Origin: Bacteroidales bacterium
GTDB taxonomy: Bacteria; Bacteroidota; Bacteroidia; Bacteroidales; JAQUTK01
Reading direction: 5' to 3'
Assembly: GCA_028709785.1 (NCBI GenBank)
Contig: JAQUTK010000019.1
Span: 1-64,000 of the forward strand
Length of the DNA stretch: 64,000 nucleotides
The notes under the pieces were generated by a model. That model was not told the origin of the DNA and did not search any database. It saw only the letters and a program-made list of their open reading frames with translations. Below are positions 8,313 through 16,582 of this stretch, piece by piece. The position numbers and the translations under genes were made by a program. Each line of letters begins with the position of its first letter. Position 1 is the stretch's first letter.

Positions 8313-9407
8313 ATGGATTTAATCAAGAAAATTTTGAGAGGAGGTCTTGTACTGATTAATGGAGGAGTGGCTTTTTTGCTGCTACTTTCATTGCTCTCTC
8401 CATTTATTAATCCGGATCTATTTTTACTACCCTCTTTTTTAGGAATAACATTTCCGTTTTGGGTTCTGCTTAATCTTGCTTTTCTGGTTTTCTGGATCTG
8501 TAAGTGGAGAATATACTTTCTGATTTCCTTTTGTGTTTTATTGCTTTCCATACCTCAATTGTCAAATTATTTTCCGCTGCATCATCAGAAAGAGGTGCCT
8601 TCCAAAGCGATAAAATTGATGACATACAATTGTATGTGCTTTAGCGATATGGATAAAAAGATGGATAGAGACGATAATATTTTAAACTATATTGCCCGGA
8701 GTAATGCCGATATTGTCTGTTTGCAGGAGTATATGTTTGCAACAGCACGATATTGGAACTTCGACGAGAAGTATATTCGCCACATATTGAGAAAGTATCC
8801 ATATTATAAGTTTGTGCCTAAAGGAAAGGGGGATAATGTTTCGTATGGTATTGCCTGTTTTTCGAAATTTCCTATCACAAAAGTGGAACGCATTTCATTT
8901 GAAAGTAATTATAATTTGTCTGCAGCATTTACAGTTAAAATACGAAAGGATAAGTCGATAAAGATACTTAATAATCATCTCGAGTCTTTCAAATTGACGA
9001 AAGAAGACAAGGAAGTATACAGCCAGACTATCAAGTCACTGGATACTGAATCTATTGACGAGGTAAAAACAAATTTGCTATCCAAGATGGGTGTTGCTTA
9101 TAAACTACGTGCAAAGCAAGCCGATATCCTTCGCGAATATATTGATAAGCAGGATAAGGATCTGATCGTTTGTGGCGATTTCAATGATACCCCTGTTTCA
9201 TATACTTACCATACGATCCGCCAGAATATGAAAGATGCTTTTGGTAGCACCGGGTTGGGTATGGGAACGACATTCAACAGCCATTTCATATACTTTCGAA
9301 TTGATCATATACTCTATAGCCCGACAATCAAAGCCTACAATTGCAAGGTAAACAAGGTCAAATACTCTGATCACTATCCTGTGACATGTTATTTTGAAAT
9401 TCCATAA
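8313..9407 (+). CDS. membrane-anchored endonuclease/exonuclease/phosphatase (EEP) family protein
   Basis: The 364-residue protein has three N-terminal transmembrane helices (about residues 8-95) and then an EEP hydrolase domain. Metal and catalytic motifs visible are YNCMCF, VCLQEY, CGDFNDTP and SDHYPV. The domain most likely faces the periplasm. EEP proteins cut phosphodiester bonds in nucleic acids or lipids, and the substrate here cannot be told. It starts 4 bases after the rhomboid stop, so it is the third gene of that operon. Confidence 0.88.
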   Translation: MDLIKKILRGGLVLINGGVAFLLLLSLLSPFINPDLFLLPSFLGITFPFWVLLNLAFLVFWICKWRIYFLISFCVLLLSIPQLSNYFPLHHQKEVPSKAIKLMTYNCMCFSDMDKKMDRDDNILNYIARSNADIVCLQEYMFATARYWNFDEKYIRHILRKYPYYKFVPKGKGDNVSYGIACFSKFPITKVERISFESNYNLSAAFTVKIRKDKSIKILNNHLESFKLTKEDKEVYSQTIKSLDTESIDEVKTNLLSKMGVAYKLRAKQADILREYIDKQDKDLIVCGDFNDTPVSYTYHTIRQNMKDAFGSTGLGMGTTFNSHFIYFRIDHILYSPTIKAYNCKVNKVKYSDHYPVTCYFEIP

Positions 9408-9509
9408 ACAGATAGATAAAGAGTCCTTTTGATGATTGCAACTCTTATTTTAAAGCAAAAATGAAGTTCTTTCTTACTATTGTTGAGAAATATTTAAAGC
9501 TAAAGGTGG

Positions 9510-9536
9510 TTTGAAGAAGAAAATAAGCTATATTTG
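9510..9536 (+). promoter_or_regulatory. probable promoter of secDF
   Basis: TATATTTG (9529-9536) fits the -7 consensus. TTTG (9510-9513) is the nearest -33 candidate, although the 15-base spacing is short. It lies about 50 bases before the secDF start. Confidence 0.5.
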
Positions 9537-9584
9537 CACGCTCATATAAAAAATATTAATAGATAACATAATTAGAAATTCGAC

Positions 9585-12500
9585 ATGCAAAACAAAGGAT
9601 TTATCAAAGTATTTGCGGCATTACTCATGTTAGTCTGTTTGTTCTATCTTTCATTTACTTTCGTATCCCGCCATTTAACACAACAGGCAGAGGATTTTGC
9701 GCAAGGAGATGATGTGAAGTTCAGCAGCTATATGGATTCAATCTCTTCGGAGAAAGTGTTTTTAGGCTATACTTTCAAAGAGTGCCGTGAGTTAGAACTT
9801 AACCTGGGGTTGGACCTTAAAGGTGGTATGAACGTTGTATTGGAAATATCAATTCCGGACGTTATCAAATCTTTGTCCAATAACAACCCGGACGAGAACT
9901 TCAACAAAGCTCTCAAAACAGCAAAAGAACTTCAAGTAACTAGCCAGAAAGACGTTATCACTCTTTTTGTGGAGGAATACAAAAAATTAGATCCGGGAGC
10001 TCGCCTAGCAGCAATCTTCAGCACGTATGAGCTAAAAGAGAAGATCACTCCGCAGAGCACGGATGCAGAAGTGATAGCAGTATTGAGAACAGAGGTGAAA
10101 GATGCAATTGCTAATTCATTTAATGTGCTACGTACTCGTATTGACCGTTTCGGCGTTGTTCAGCCAAATATTCAGCAGTTGGAAAACAATGACGGACGTA
10201 TTCTTGTTGAACTTCCAGGTGTAAAAGAACCTGAACGCGTTCGTAAGCTTCTTCAGGGAACTGCAAACCTTGAGTTCTGGGAGACATATGAATTGTCGGA
10301 AGTGTATCCTTTTTTGGTCTCTGCCAATCGTGAAATAGCTCGATTGAAGGCAACATCCGGATCTTCTGATTCGTCTGCTGTAAAAGTAGCAGACAGTACT
10401 GCAATCGCTTCAGCTGATACGACAGCTAATTCGTCAGATTCTCTCCTTAACCTGGTTCAGGCCGGACCAAAAGAGAATGCTGATAGTATGAATCAGCAGG
10501 CTAATAATGAAAAAGCTTATCCATTATTCTCTGTTCTTCAGCTGAATGTGACATCACAGGGAGCTGCTGCTCCAGGTGCTGTAGTTGGATTTGCACATGC
10601 AAAAGATACAGTGAAGGTCAATAATTACCTGAATATGAAGTCAGTGAAAGAATTGCTTCCTCGTAATCTTTCGCTGAAATGGGCTGTGAAAGCAATGGAT
10701 GATAAAGGTTTATTCTATGAACTTTATGCGATCAAAGTCGCGAGTCGTAATGGACGTCCTTCTTTGGATGGTAGTGTCGTTACTGATGCAAATGCTGATT
10801 TCGGACAACATTCGGCTACAGCCAAAGTAAATATGTCGATGAATGCCGAGGGTGCTAAAGCTTGGGCTCGCCTTACCAAGGAGAACACGGGTAAATGTAT
10901 AGCCATTGTACTGGACAATATGGTTTACTCTGCGCCTAGAGTAAATGGCGAAATTGCTGGAGGTAATTCTGAAATTACGGGTAACTTTACTCCAGAAGAA
11001 GCAAAGGACCTTGCAAACGTGTTGAAGTCTGGAAAAATGGCTGCACCTGCCCGTATCATTCAAGAAGCCGTAGTTGGGCCATCTTTGGGTGAAGCATCAA
11101 TCAATGCAGGTATTTGGTCATTTGTAATAGCGCTGATTGTACTGGCTTCCTATATGGTTATGATGTATGGATGGAGAGCAGGTTTTGTTGCCAATTCGGC
11201 ATTGATATTAAATCTTTTCTTTACAATAGGAATTTTAGCGTCGTTTCATGCAGTGTTAACGCTTTCAGGTATTGCAGGTATCGTATTGTCGTTAGGTATG
11301 GCTGTTGATGCGAATGTGCTTATATATGAACGAACCAAAGAAGAATTACGCGCAGGCAAAACTGTTAAGAAAGCAATCTCAGAAGGATATAGCAATGCTT
11401 TTTCTGCCATCTTTGACTCTAACCTGACTTCCATTATTACAGGTGTTATCCTCTTTTATTTTGGTACAGGCCCAATCAGAGGTTTTGCAACAACTTTGAT
11501 AATAGGTATTGTCTGCTCTTTCTTTACAGCAGTATTTCTTACTCGTATTGTCTATGAGTATTTCCTTGAAAAAGGTAAATTCTCAGATCTTACATTTACA
11601 ACTTCTGTATCAAAGAATCTTCTTGTGCAACCAAAAGTTCCCTTCATGGAGCTTCGTAAGAAAGTGCTTTTAGGTGTTGCTGCATTTGTGGTTGTATTAG
11701 CTGCTGCATTTGTATTTATGGGTTTAAATAATGGTATTGACTTTACCGGTGGTCGCAACTACATTGTAAAGTATGATCAAACGATAAACACTAAAACTCT
11801 TGAAGAGAGCTTACAGCCAATATTTTACGCCGACGGTAAAGAACAATCTGCGATCAATGTTATTACCATTGGTTCTGATAATCAGGTACGTATATCTACT
11901 AACTATCGTATCAAGGATCAAAGTGAAGATGTAGATGGTATTATTGAAGGCTTTTTGTATCAAGGATCAAAGAAATTTATCTCATCTGATTTGACACAAG
12001 AGCAATTTGTGTCGAATAATATTGTAAGCTCTCAGAAAGTAGGTCCTGCTATTGCTGAAGATATGAAAACGGGTGCTATATGGGCAACTATTTTCTCATT
12101 GCTTGCTATCTCACTCTATATTTTGCTCCGCTTTAGAGATATATCATTTAGTGTTGGCACTATGATTGCATTGACTTGTGATGTTTTGGTCATCTTAGGA
12201 CTTTACTCCTTGCTATGGAAGATTATGCCATTCTCAATGGAAGTTGACCAGACATTTATTGGAGCTATACTTACAGTGATTGGTTATTCTGTGAATGATA
12301 AAGTGGTTATCTTTGACCGTGTACGTGAATTCCTTCACTTGTATCCTTCACGTGACAGAAAGCAGCTGTTTGATGACTCTCTGAATACTACTCTGAGTCG
12401 TACATTGAACACCTCTTTCACAACATTGATTGTGTTGATCTTTATCTTTGCACTCGGTGGTGATGCGATCCGTAGTCTTTGTTTCGCATTGATTATTGGT

Positions 12501-12608
12501 GTGCTGTTTGGTACGTTCTCTTCCATCTTCATTGCAGCTCCAATTGCTTTTGACATGCAGAAAAAGCAATTGCAGAAGAAAGCGGCGGCGCTTTCAGCAA
12601 GGAAGTAA
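9585..12608 (+). CDS. secDF: protein translocase subunit SecDF (fused SecD and SecF)
   Basis: SecDF uses the proton gradient to help pull proteins through the SecYEG channel. The 1007-residue protein joins SecD (roughly residues 1-650; LGLDLKGGMNV motif, then the P1-type periplasmic domain) to SecF (rest; GIDFTGGRNYIVKY motif). Each half carries a six-helix membrane bundle, about 12 helices in all. A Ser/Asp/Ala-rich low-complexity insert (about residues 245-310) interrupts the periplasmic domain, as is frequent in Bacteroidetes. It is a single-gene unit between a promoter and a terminator. Confidence 0.97.
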   Translation: MQNKGFIKVFAALLMLVCLFYLSFTFVSRHLTQQAEDFAQGDDVKFSSYMDSISSEKVFLGYTFKECRELELNLGLDLKGGMNVVLEISIPDVIKSLSNNNPDENFNKALKTAKELQVTSQKDVITLFVEEYKKLDPGARLAAIFSTYELKEKITPQSTDAEVIAVLRTEVKDAIANSFNVLRTRIDRFGVVQPNIQQLENNDGRILVELPGVKEPERVRKLLQGTANLEFWETYELSEVYPFLVSANREIARLKATSGSSDSSAVKVADSTAIASADTTANSSDSLLNLVQAGPKENADSMNQQANNEKAYPLFSVLQLNVTSQGAAAPGAVVGFAHAKDTVKVNNYLNMKSVKELLPRNLSLKWAVKAMDDKGLFYELYAIKVASRNGRPSLDGSVVTDANADFGQHSATAKVNMSMNAEGAKAWARLTKENTGKCIAIVLDNMVYSAPRVNGEIAGGNSEITGNFTPEEAKDLANVLKSGKMAAPARIIQEAVVGPSLGEASINAGIWSFVIALIVLASYMVMMYGWRAGFVANSALILNLFFTIGILASFHAVLTLSGIAGIVLSLGMAVDANVLIYERTKEELRAGKTVKKAISEGYSNAFSAIFDSNLTSIITGVILFYFGTGPIRGFATTLIIGIVCSFFTAVFLTRIVYEYFLEKGKFSDLTFTTSVSKNLLVQPKVPFMELRKKVLLGVAAFVVVLAAAFVFMGLNNGIDFTGGRNYIVKYDQTINTKTLEESLQPIFYADGKEQSAINVITIGSDNQVRISTNYRIKDQSEDVDGIIEGFLYQGSKKFISSDLTQEQFVSNNIVSSQKVGPAIAEDMKTGAIWATIFSLLAISLYILLRFRDISFSVGTMIALTCDVLVILGLYSLLWKIMPFSMEVDQTFIGAILTVIGYSVNDKVVIFDRVREFLHLYPSRDRKQLFDDSLNTTLSRTLNTSFTTLIVLIFIFALGGDAIRSLCFALIIGVLFGTFSSIFIAAPIAFDMQKKQLQKKAAALSARK

Positions 12609-12631
12609 GCATCAATAGTCTTTCAAGTCTC

Positions 12632-12670
12632 AAAAGGTCGTTTTCTGCAAAGAAGGCGACCTTTTGATTT
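12632..12670 (+). terminator. terminator of secDF
   Basis: AAAAGGTCG (12632-12640) pairs with CGACCTTTT (12657-12665) about 25 bases after the secDF stop. The loop is 16 bases and the downstream T-run is short. Confidence 0.6.
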
Positions 12671-12696
12671 GAGTGGATACTTGTGACATTGCACTT

Positions 12697-12738
12697 CATA
12701 AAAGAAGCCATCTCCGCAAGGGGATGGCTTCTTTTATG
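12697..12738. terminator. bidirectional terminator between secDF and serS
   Basis: A perfect 16-bp inverted repeat (12697-12712 with 12723-12738, 10-base loop) has A-rich outer left and T-rich outer right ends. It can therefore terminate rightward secDF and leftward serS transcripts. Confidence 0.85.
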
Positions 12739-12761
12739 TTTTATGAAGTTGTTGTATTGTC

Positions 12762-14033
12762 TTAATCGATGATATCGAAACCGGTGTAAGGTATCAGAGC
12801 TTTCGGAATGCGAATTCCTTCAGGGGTCTGATTATTTTCCAATAGAGCCGCTACGATTCGCGGTAGGGCCAAAGCGCTTCCGTTAAGTGTATGGCAAAGC
12901 TGTGTTTTTCTGTTTGCATCGCGATAGCGGCACTTTAGACGGTTTGCCTGATAGCTTTCAAAGTTGGATACTGAACTAACCTCTAACCAACGTTTCTGAG
13001 CTGCAGAGAAGACCTCAAAGTCAAAGGTGAGGGCAGAGGTAAAACTCATATCACCACCACACAGACGCAAAATTCTCCAAGGTAATTCCAACTTATCAAC
13101 GAGCGATTGCACATAGTTCACCATCTCTTCCAGAGATTTGTAGGAGTGCTCAGGTGTGTCAATACGTACAATCTCCACTTTGTTAAACTGATGCAGACGA
13201 TTCAGTCCGCGTACGTCCTTTCCGTAAGAACCCGCTTCCCGACGAAAACAAGCTGAATATGCTGTATTTTTGACGGGCAGATCCTTTTCATCCAGGATGA
13301 CATCCCGGTAAATATTTGTAACCGGTACCTCAGCTGTCGGAATGAGATAGTAATCATCTACCGTGTCGTGGTACATCTGTCCTTCCTTGTCCGGAAGTTG
13401 TCCGGTGCCGTAGCCCGAAGCCGCGTTGACCATATAGGGAGGTTCTATTTCGAGGTAACCCTGTTCGCGGGCGCAATCCAAAAAGAAGTTGATCAGGGCG
13501 CGTTGAAGACGAGCTCCTTTTCCCTTATAGACAGGGAAGCCCGCTCCGGTTATCTTAACTCCCATTTCGAAGTCGATCAGATCATATTTTTTTGCCAGAT
13601 CCCAGTGGGGCAGGGCATCTTCCGGAAGTTCCGGTATGCTACCACCTGTACGTTCTGTAACATTATCTTCTGCGTGACGACCTTCAGGAACAGACTCGTG
13701 TGGCGTGTTTGGAATCAAGACAAGCAGGTTTTGCATCTCTTCTTCTGCACCTTTCATTGATGCCTCGAGATATTTATTGTTCTCCTTCGTCTCTGTTACC
13801 TGGGTGCGTAATGCTTCTGCTTCTTCCTTCTTTCCCTCTTTCATAAGTTGACCGACAGATCTGGAGAGCGTATTGATTGTCGCAAGATTGGCATCCAGTG
13901 CTGATTGGGAAGTACGACGCTGTACGTCCAGTTCGATAATCTTTCCGATAATCTCTTTCCCGTCAAAATGTTTGACGGCAAGTTTGCGGAGGACCTCCTC
14001 CGTATTTTCGGTAATGGCTTTTAACGTTAACAT
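12762..14033 (-). CDS. serS: serine--tRNA ligase
   Basis: This cytosolic class II synthetase charges tRNA-Ser and tRNA-Sec. The 423-residue length is normal. It has the N-terminal coiled-coil arm (residues ~30-105) that grips the tRNA long variable arm, then the class II core with TAEVPVTNIYRD, CFRREAGSYGKDVRGL (motif 2) and NGSALALPRIVAALLEN (motif 3). I chose the ATG at 14033, whose product MLTLKAITENTEEVL is the usual SerRS N-terminus. A longer in-frame ORF upstream runs through the promoter. Confidence 0.97.
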   Translation of the reverse strand: MLTLKAITENTEEVLRKLAVKHFDGKEIIGKIIELDVQRRTSQSALDANLATINTLSRSVGQLMKEGKKEEAEALRTQVTETKENNKYLEASMKGAEEEMQNLLVLIPNTPHESVPEGRHAEDNVTERTGGSIPELPEDALPHWDLAKKYDLIDFEMGVKITGAGFPVYKGKGARLQRALINFFLDCAREQGYLEIEPPYMVNAASGYGTGQLPDKEGQMYHDTVDDYYLIPTAEVPVTNIYRDVILDEKDLPVKNTAYSACFRREAGSYGKDVRGLNRLHQFNKVEIVRIDTPEHSYKSLEEMVNYVQSLVDKLELPWRILRLCGGDMSFTSALTFDFEVFSAAQKRWLEVSSVSNFESYQANRLKCRYRDANRKTQLCHTLNGSALALPRIVAALLENNQTPEGIRIPKALIPYTGFDIID

Positions 14034-14070
14034 AATGGTTATTTTTGGAATAGTCTTTTCTATTAAACTA

Positions 14071-14078
14071 CAAAGATA
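14071..14078 (-). promoter_or_regulatory. -7 element of serS promoter
   Basis: On the minus strand, TATCTTTG matches the -7 consensus 38 bases before the serS start. It sits just downstream of the rpmA terminator. No clear -33 element is visible. Confidence 0.5.
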
Positions 14079-14086
14079 CACAAAAA

Positions 14087-14124
14087 TAGAAACCTCCGCT
14101 TCTCATTGCTGAAAAAAGCGGAGG
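14087..14124 (-). terminator. terminator of rplU-rpmA
   Basis: CCTCCGCTT and AAGCGGAGG (14093-14101 and 14116-14124) form a 9-bp stem. On the minus strand it is followed by TTTCTATTTTTG. It lies 26 bases after the rpmA stop. Confidence 0.8.
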
Positions 14125-14150
14125 CTTTATACTTATTGAAGAATGAAGAC

Positions 14151-14414
14151 TTATGCTTCTGTCAGTGGAGTTACTGACACGAACGAACGATTGTCTTTCT
14201 TTTTCTTGAATACAACTGTACCATCAACTAAAGCAAACAAAGTATGATCTTTACCGATACCTACGTTATCACCCGGGTGATGAACAGTACCTCTTTGACG
14301 TACTATTATATTACCAGCTTTTGCAAATTGTGAACCATAAATCTTGATACCAAGACGTTTGCTTTCTGATTCACGACCATTTTTGGAGCTACCGGCCCCT
14401 TTTTTATGTGCCAT
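14151..14414 (-). CDS. rpmA: 50S ribosomal protein L27
   Basis: The 87-residue basic protein begins [16 protein letters not shown] and contains [20 protein letters not shown], the L27 signature. L27 reaches the peptidyl-transferase centre with its N-terminal tail. The mature-type N-terminus (no Firmicutes-like cleaved leader) is normal for Bacteroidetes. It lies 19 bases after rplU in the conserved rplU-rpmA pair. Confidence 0.98.
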   Translation of the reverse strand: MAHKKGAGSSKNGRESESKRLGIKIYGSQFAKAGNIIVRQRGTVHHPGDNVGIGKDHTLFALVDGTVVFKKKKDNRSFVSVTPLTEA

Positions 14415-14433
14415 TTTACTTCGTTTTTAATAG

Positions 14434-14748
14434 TTAAGCAATGATTTCTTTGATAGCCAGTTCAGTAAAGCACTGACGGTGACCGTTTCTTTTACGAAAA
14501 CCTTTTCTTCTCTTCTTGTGGAAGACGATTACTTTTTCACCTTTTACCAGTGGCGATTCAACTGTTGCAACCACTTTCGCTCCTTCTACAACAGGACTAC
14601 CTACAGTGATAGCGCCATCATTGTCAACAAGCAATACTTTGTCAAAGGTCACTTCTTCACCTTGTTTTGCATTCAAGAAGTGTACAAACAACTTCTTTCC
14701 CTGCTCAACTTTAAATTGCTGACCTGCAATTTCTACAATTACGTACAT
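14434..14748 (-). CDS. rplU: 50S ribosomal protein L21
   Basis: The 104-residue protein begins [19 protein letters not shown] and ends with the basic [15 protein letters not shown] tail motif of L21, which binds domain VI of 23S rRNA. It is the first gene of the rplU-rpmA operon, with its promoter about 90 bases upstream. Confidence 0.98.
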   Translation of the reverse strand: MYVIVEIAGQQFKVEQGKKLFVHFLNAKQGEEVTFDKVLLVDNDGAITVGSPVVEGAKVVATVESPLVKGEKVIVFHKKRRKGFRKRNGHRQCFTELAIKEIIA

Positions 14749-14836
14749 CTGTTTTTTTATTTTATACAGTTTACCTCCGTGAGGTGGGAAGCTCCGTGCT
14801 TAGCCACTTATCAAACCTCCATGCGGAATCGAGCTG

Positions 14837-14867
14837 CAAAATTACGTGTTTGTTTTCAAACTACCAA
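14837..14867 (-). promoter_or_regulatory. promoter of rplU-rpmA
   Basis: On the minus strand, TAATTTTG (14837-14844) is the -7 element and TTGG (14864-14867) lies 19 bases upstream. The predicted leader is about 80 bases, long enough for ribosomal protein autoregulation, but no such structure is obvious. Confidence 0.6.
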
Positions 14868-14891
14868 GAAAATGCACTCTTTTTTCTGGTT

Positions 14892-15845
14892 TCAGAGTCC
14901 CTTCTCATTCAGATACCGTTCAGCATCAATAGCAGCCTTACAGCCACTGCCAGCAGCAGTGATAGCCTGCCGATAATGCGGGTCTGCTACATCGCCTGCA
15001 ACAAACACACCGGGAAGAGAAGTTAGTGACGTGTCTGGTATATGTTTGAGATAACCTTCAGCATCTGTTTCGAGAAACTCTTTAAACAAGGATGTGTTAG
15101 GTGTGTGTCCGATTGCAAGAAAGAAACCATCGATGGCAATATCCACCTCTTGCGCATCAGCCTGTCCGCGTCGCTTAATAAGTCGTGATCCTTGTAGTTT
15201 GTTTTCACCGCTTAGTCCCACCGTTTCGTGCTCGAAAAGCACTTCTATGTTTTCCGTACTCAACACTCTTTCTTGCATAATCTTTGAAGCACGTAGATAG
15301 TTCTTGCGTACGATCATATACACTTTGGTGCAAAGTTTGGAGAGATACAGCGCATCTTCACAAGCGGTGTCACCACCTCCTACTACGGCAACCGTTTTCT
15401 TTCTGTAAAAAAATCCGTCGCAGGTAGCACATCCTGAAACTCCGGCTCCGCTATATTTTGCTTCGTCCGCAAGCCCCAGATACTTTGCTTTAGCACCGGT
15501 CGCGATAATCACCGCATCCGCCTCGATTTCTTTTTCACCATCCACTTCAAACTGATAGGGAGCGGAGGAGAGGTCGGCTTTGGTGATTTGTCCCCATCGT
15601 ACATCCGTATTAAAACGTTTTGCCTGATTGCGCAGGTCTTCCATCATTTCACTACCGCCTGTGCCTCCCGGATAGCCGGGAAAGTTTTCAATGTCAGTGG
15701 TTGTAGTCAGCTGTCCGCCGGGCTCCATACCTTCGTAAACAACTGGGGAGAGATTCGCCCGTCCTGCATAGATAGCAGCTGTAAAACCCGCAGGACCTGA
15801 TCCTATAATCAGGCAACGGATATGTTCTTTATTTGTTTGTTCCAT
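14892..15845 (-). CDS. trxB: thioredoxin-disulfide reductase
   Basis: This flavoprotein reduces thioredoxin with NADPH in the cytosol. The 317-residue length is normal. It has the FAD site IIGSGPAGFTAAIYAGRA, the redox-active CATC (GCATCDGFF), the NADPH site VVGGGDTACEDALYL, and the C-terminal GVFVAGDVADPHYRQAITAAG. It lies immediately downstream of the lolA-like gene, 2 bases apart, in the ftsK-lolA-trxB operon. Confidence 0.97.
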   Translation of the reverse strand: MEQTNKEHIRCLIIGSGPAGFTAAIYAGRANLSPVVYEGMEPGGQLTTTTDIENFPGYPGGTGGSEMMEDLRNQAKRFNTDVRWGQITKADLSSAPYQFEVDGEKEIEADAVIIATGAKAKYLGLADEAKYSGAGVSGCATCDGFFYRKKTVAVVGGGDTACEDALYLSKLCTKVYMIVRKNYLRASKIMQERVLSTENIEVLFEHETVGLSGENKLQGSRLIKRRGQADAQEVDIAIDGFFLAIGHTPNTSLFKEFLETDAEGYLKHIPDTSLTSLPGVFVAGDVADPHYRQAITAAGSGCKAAIDAERYLNEKGL

Positions 15846-15847
15846 AC

Positions 15848-16555
15848 TTATCGTAAGTCTATAATTTCATTGCCCGGATATTCTGCCGGATTAAAAGTAA
15901 AGGTGGATTCATCCATCTTTTGTTGTTGATCAAACTTTGTCATATAAATATGAGTGGTTGCATCATTCTGGTGATACAGTACAATCATATAGGGTACAAA
16001 GATTTTGTCAAAGATATTGATTATTACTTTCTTGATATCACTTTTCGTGTTCTTGGGAGTAAGTTCCAGACAGTTTACATACTTTTGATGATCGCTGGAA
16101 AAGGCCAGGCGAATGTATTTGGCTGTATAATACTTATTGTAATTGCGCAAAATGAACATCGGATTGGTTTCTGCCAGTTCAGCGTCCGTCGGAGTTGAAA
16201 CAGTTACCTCTTTAGCACCACGTTGTAGCGTCCATTGTGTCTTCCCATTAAACCACGACTCAAATTGAGGAGCGAAAACATAAAACTTTTCTCCTTTAAT
16301 TTTGGCTGTCCCATTGGTTGCATTGGATTGTTTCCCTTTCAGATCTTTGTAGCGCACGTTATAGGTAATAGCAACCCCTTGAGGGTCCATCACATTTGTG
16401 ATAGCTTTACTCATTATAGCGTTGATATCAGGATTCTTTGGCTGTGTAATTCCGTAGGTGACGTCGCTTACCGGTTCTTTTTGAACTTTCTCATTTTGAG
16501 CATACAGTGGTGTCATCAGACAGGCTGCCATCAGACATAGCATCGTTTTCTTCAT
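15848..16555 (-). CDS. LolA-like periplasmic lipoprotein carrier
   Basis: The 235-residue protein starts at the internal ATG (MKKTMLCLMAACLMTPLYAQ), giving a clean Sec signal peptide cut after LYA. The mature part has the LolA-type pattern: YNVRYKDLKGKQSNATNGTAKIKGEKFYVFAPQ, W...QWTLQRGAKEVTVSTP, then regularly alternating beta strands. LolA shuttles lipoproteins from the inner to the outer membrane. Its place between ftsK and trxB is a typical lolA neighbourhood. The sequence is divergent, so the call rests on pattern plus context. Confidence 0.8.
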   Translation of the reverse strand: MKKTMLCLMAACLMTPLYAQNEKVQKEPVSDVTYGITQPKNPDINAIMSKAITNVMDPQGVAITYNVRYKDLKGKQSNATNGTAKIKGEKFYVFAPQFESWFNGKTQWTLQRGAKEVTVSTPTDAELAETNPMFILRNYNKYYTAKYIRLAFSSDHQKYVNCLELTPKNTKSDIKKVIINIFDKIFVPYMIVLYHQNDATTHIYMTKFDQQQKMDESTFTFNPAEYPGNEIIDLR

Positions 16556-16582
16556 TGTCAGTTCTTTCATTATAAATAGTTT

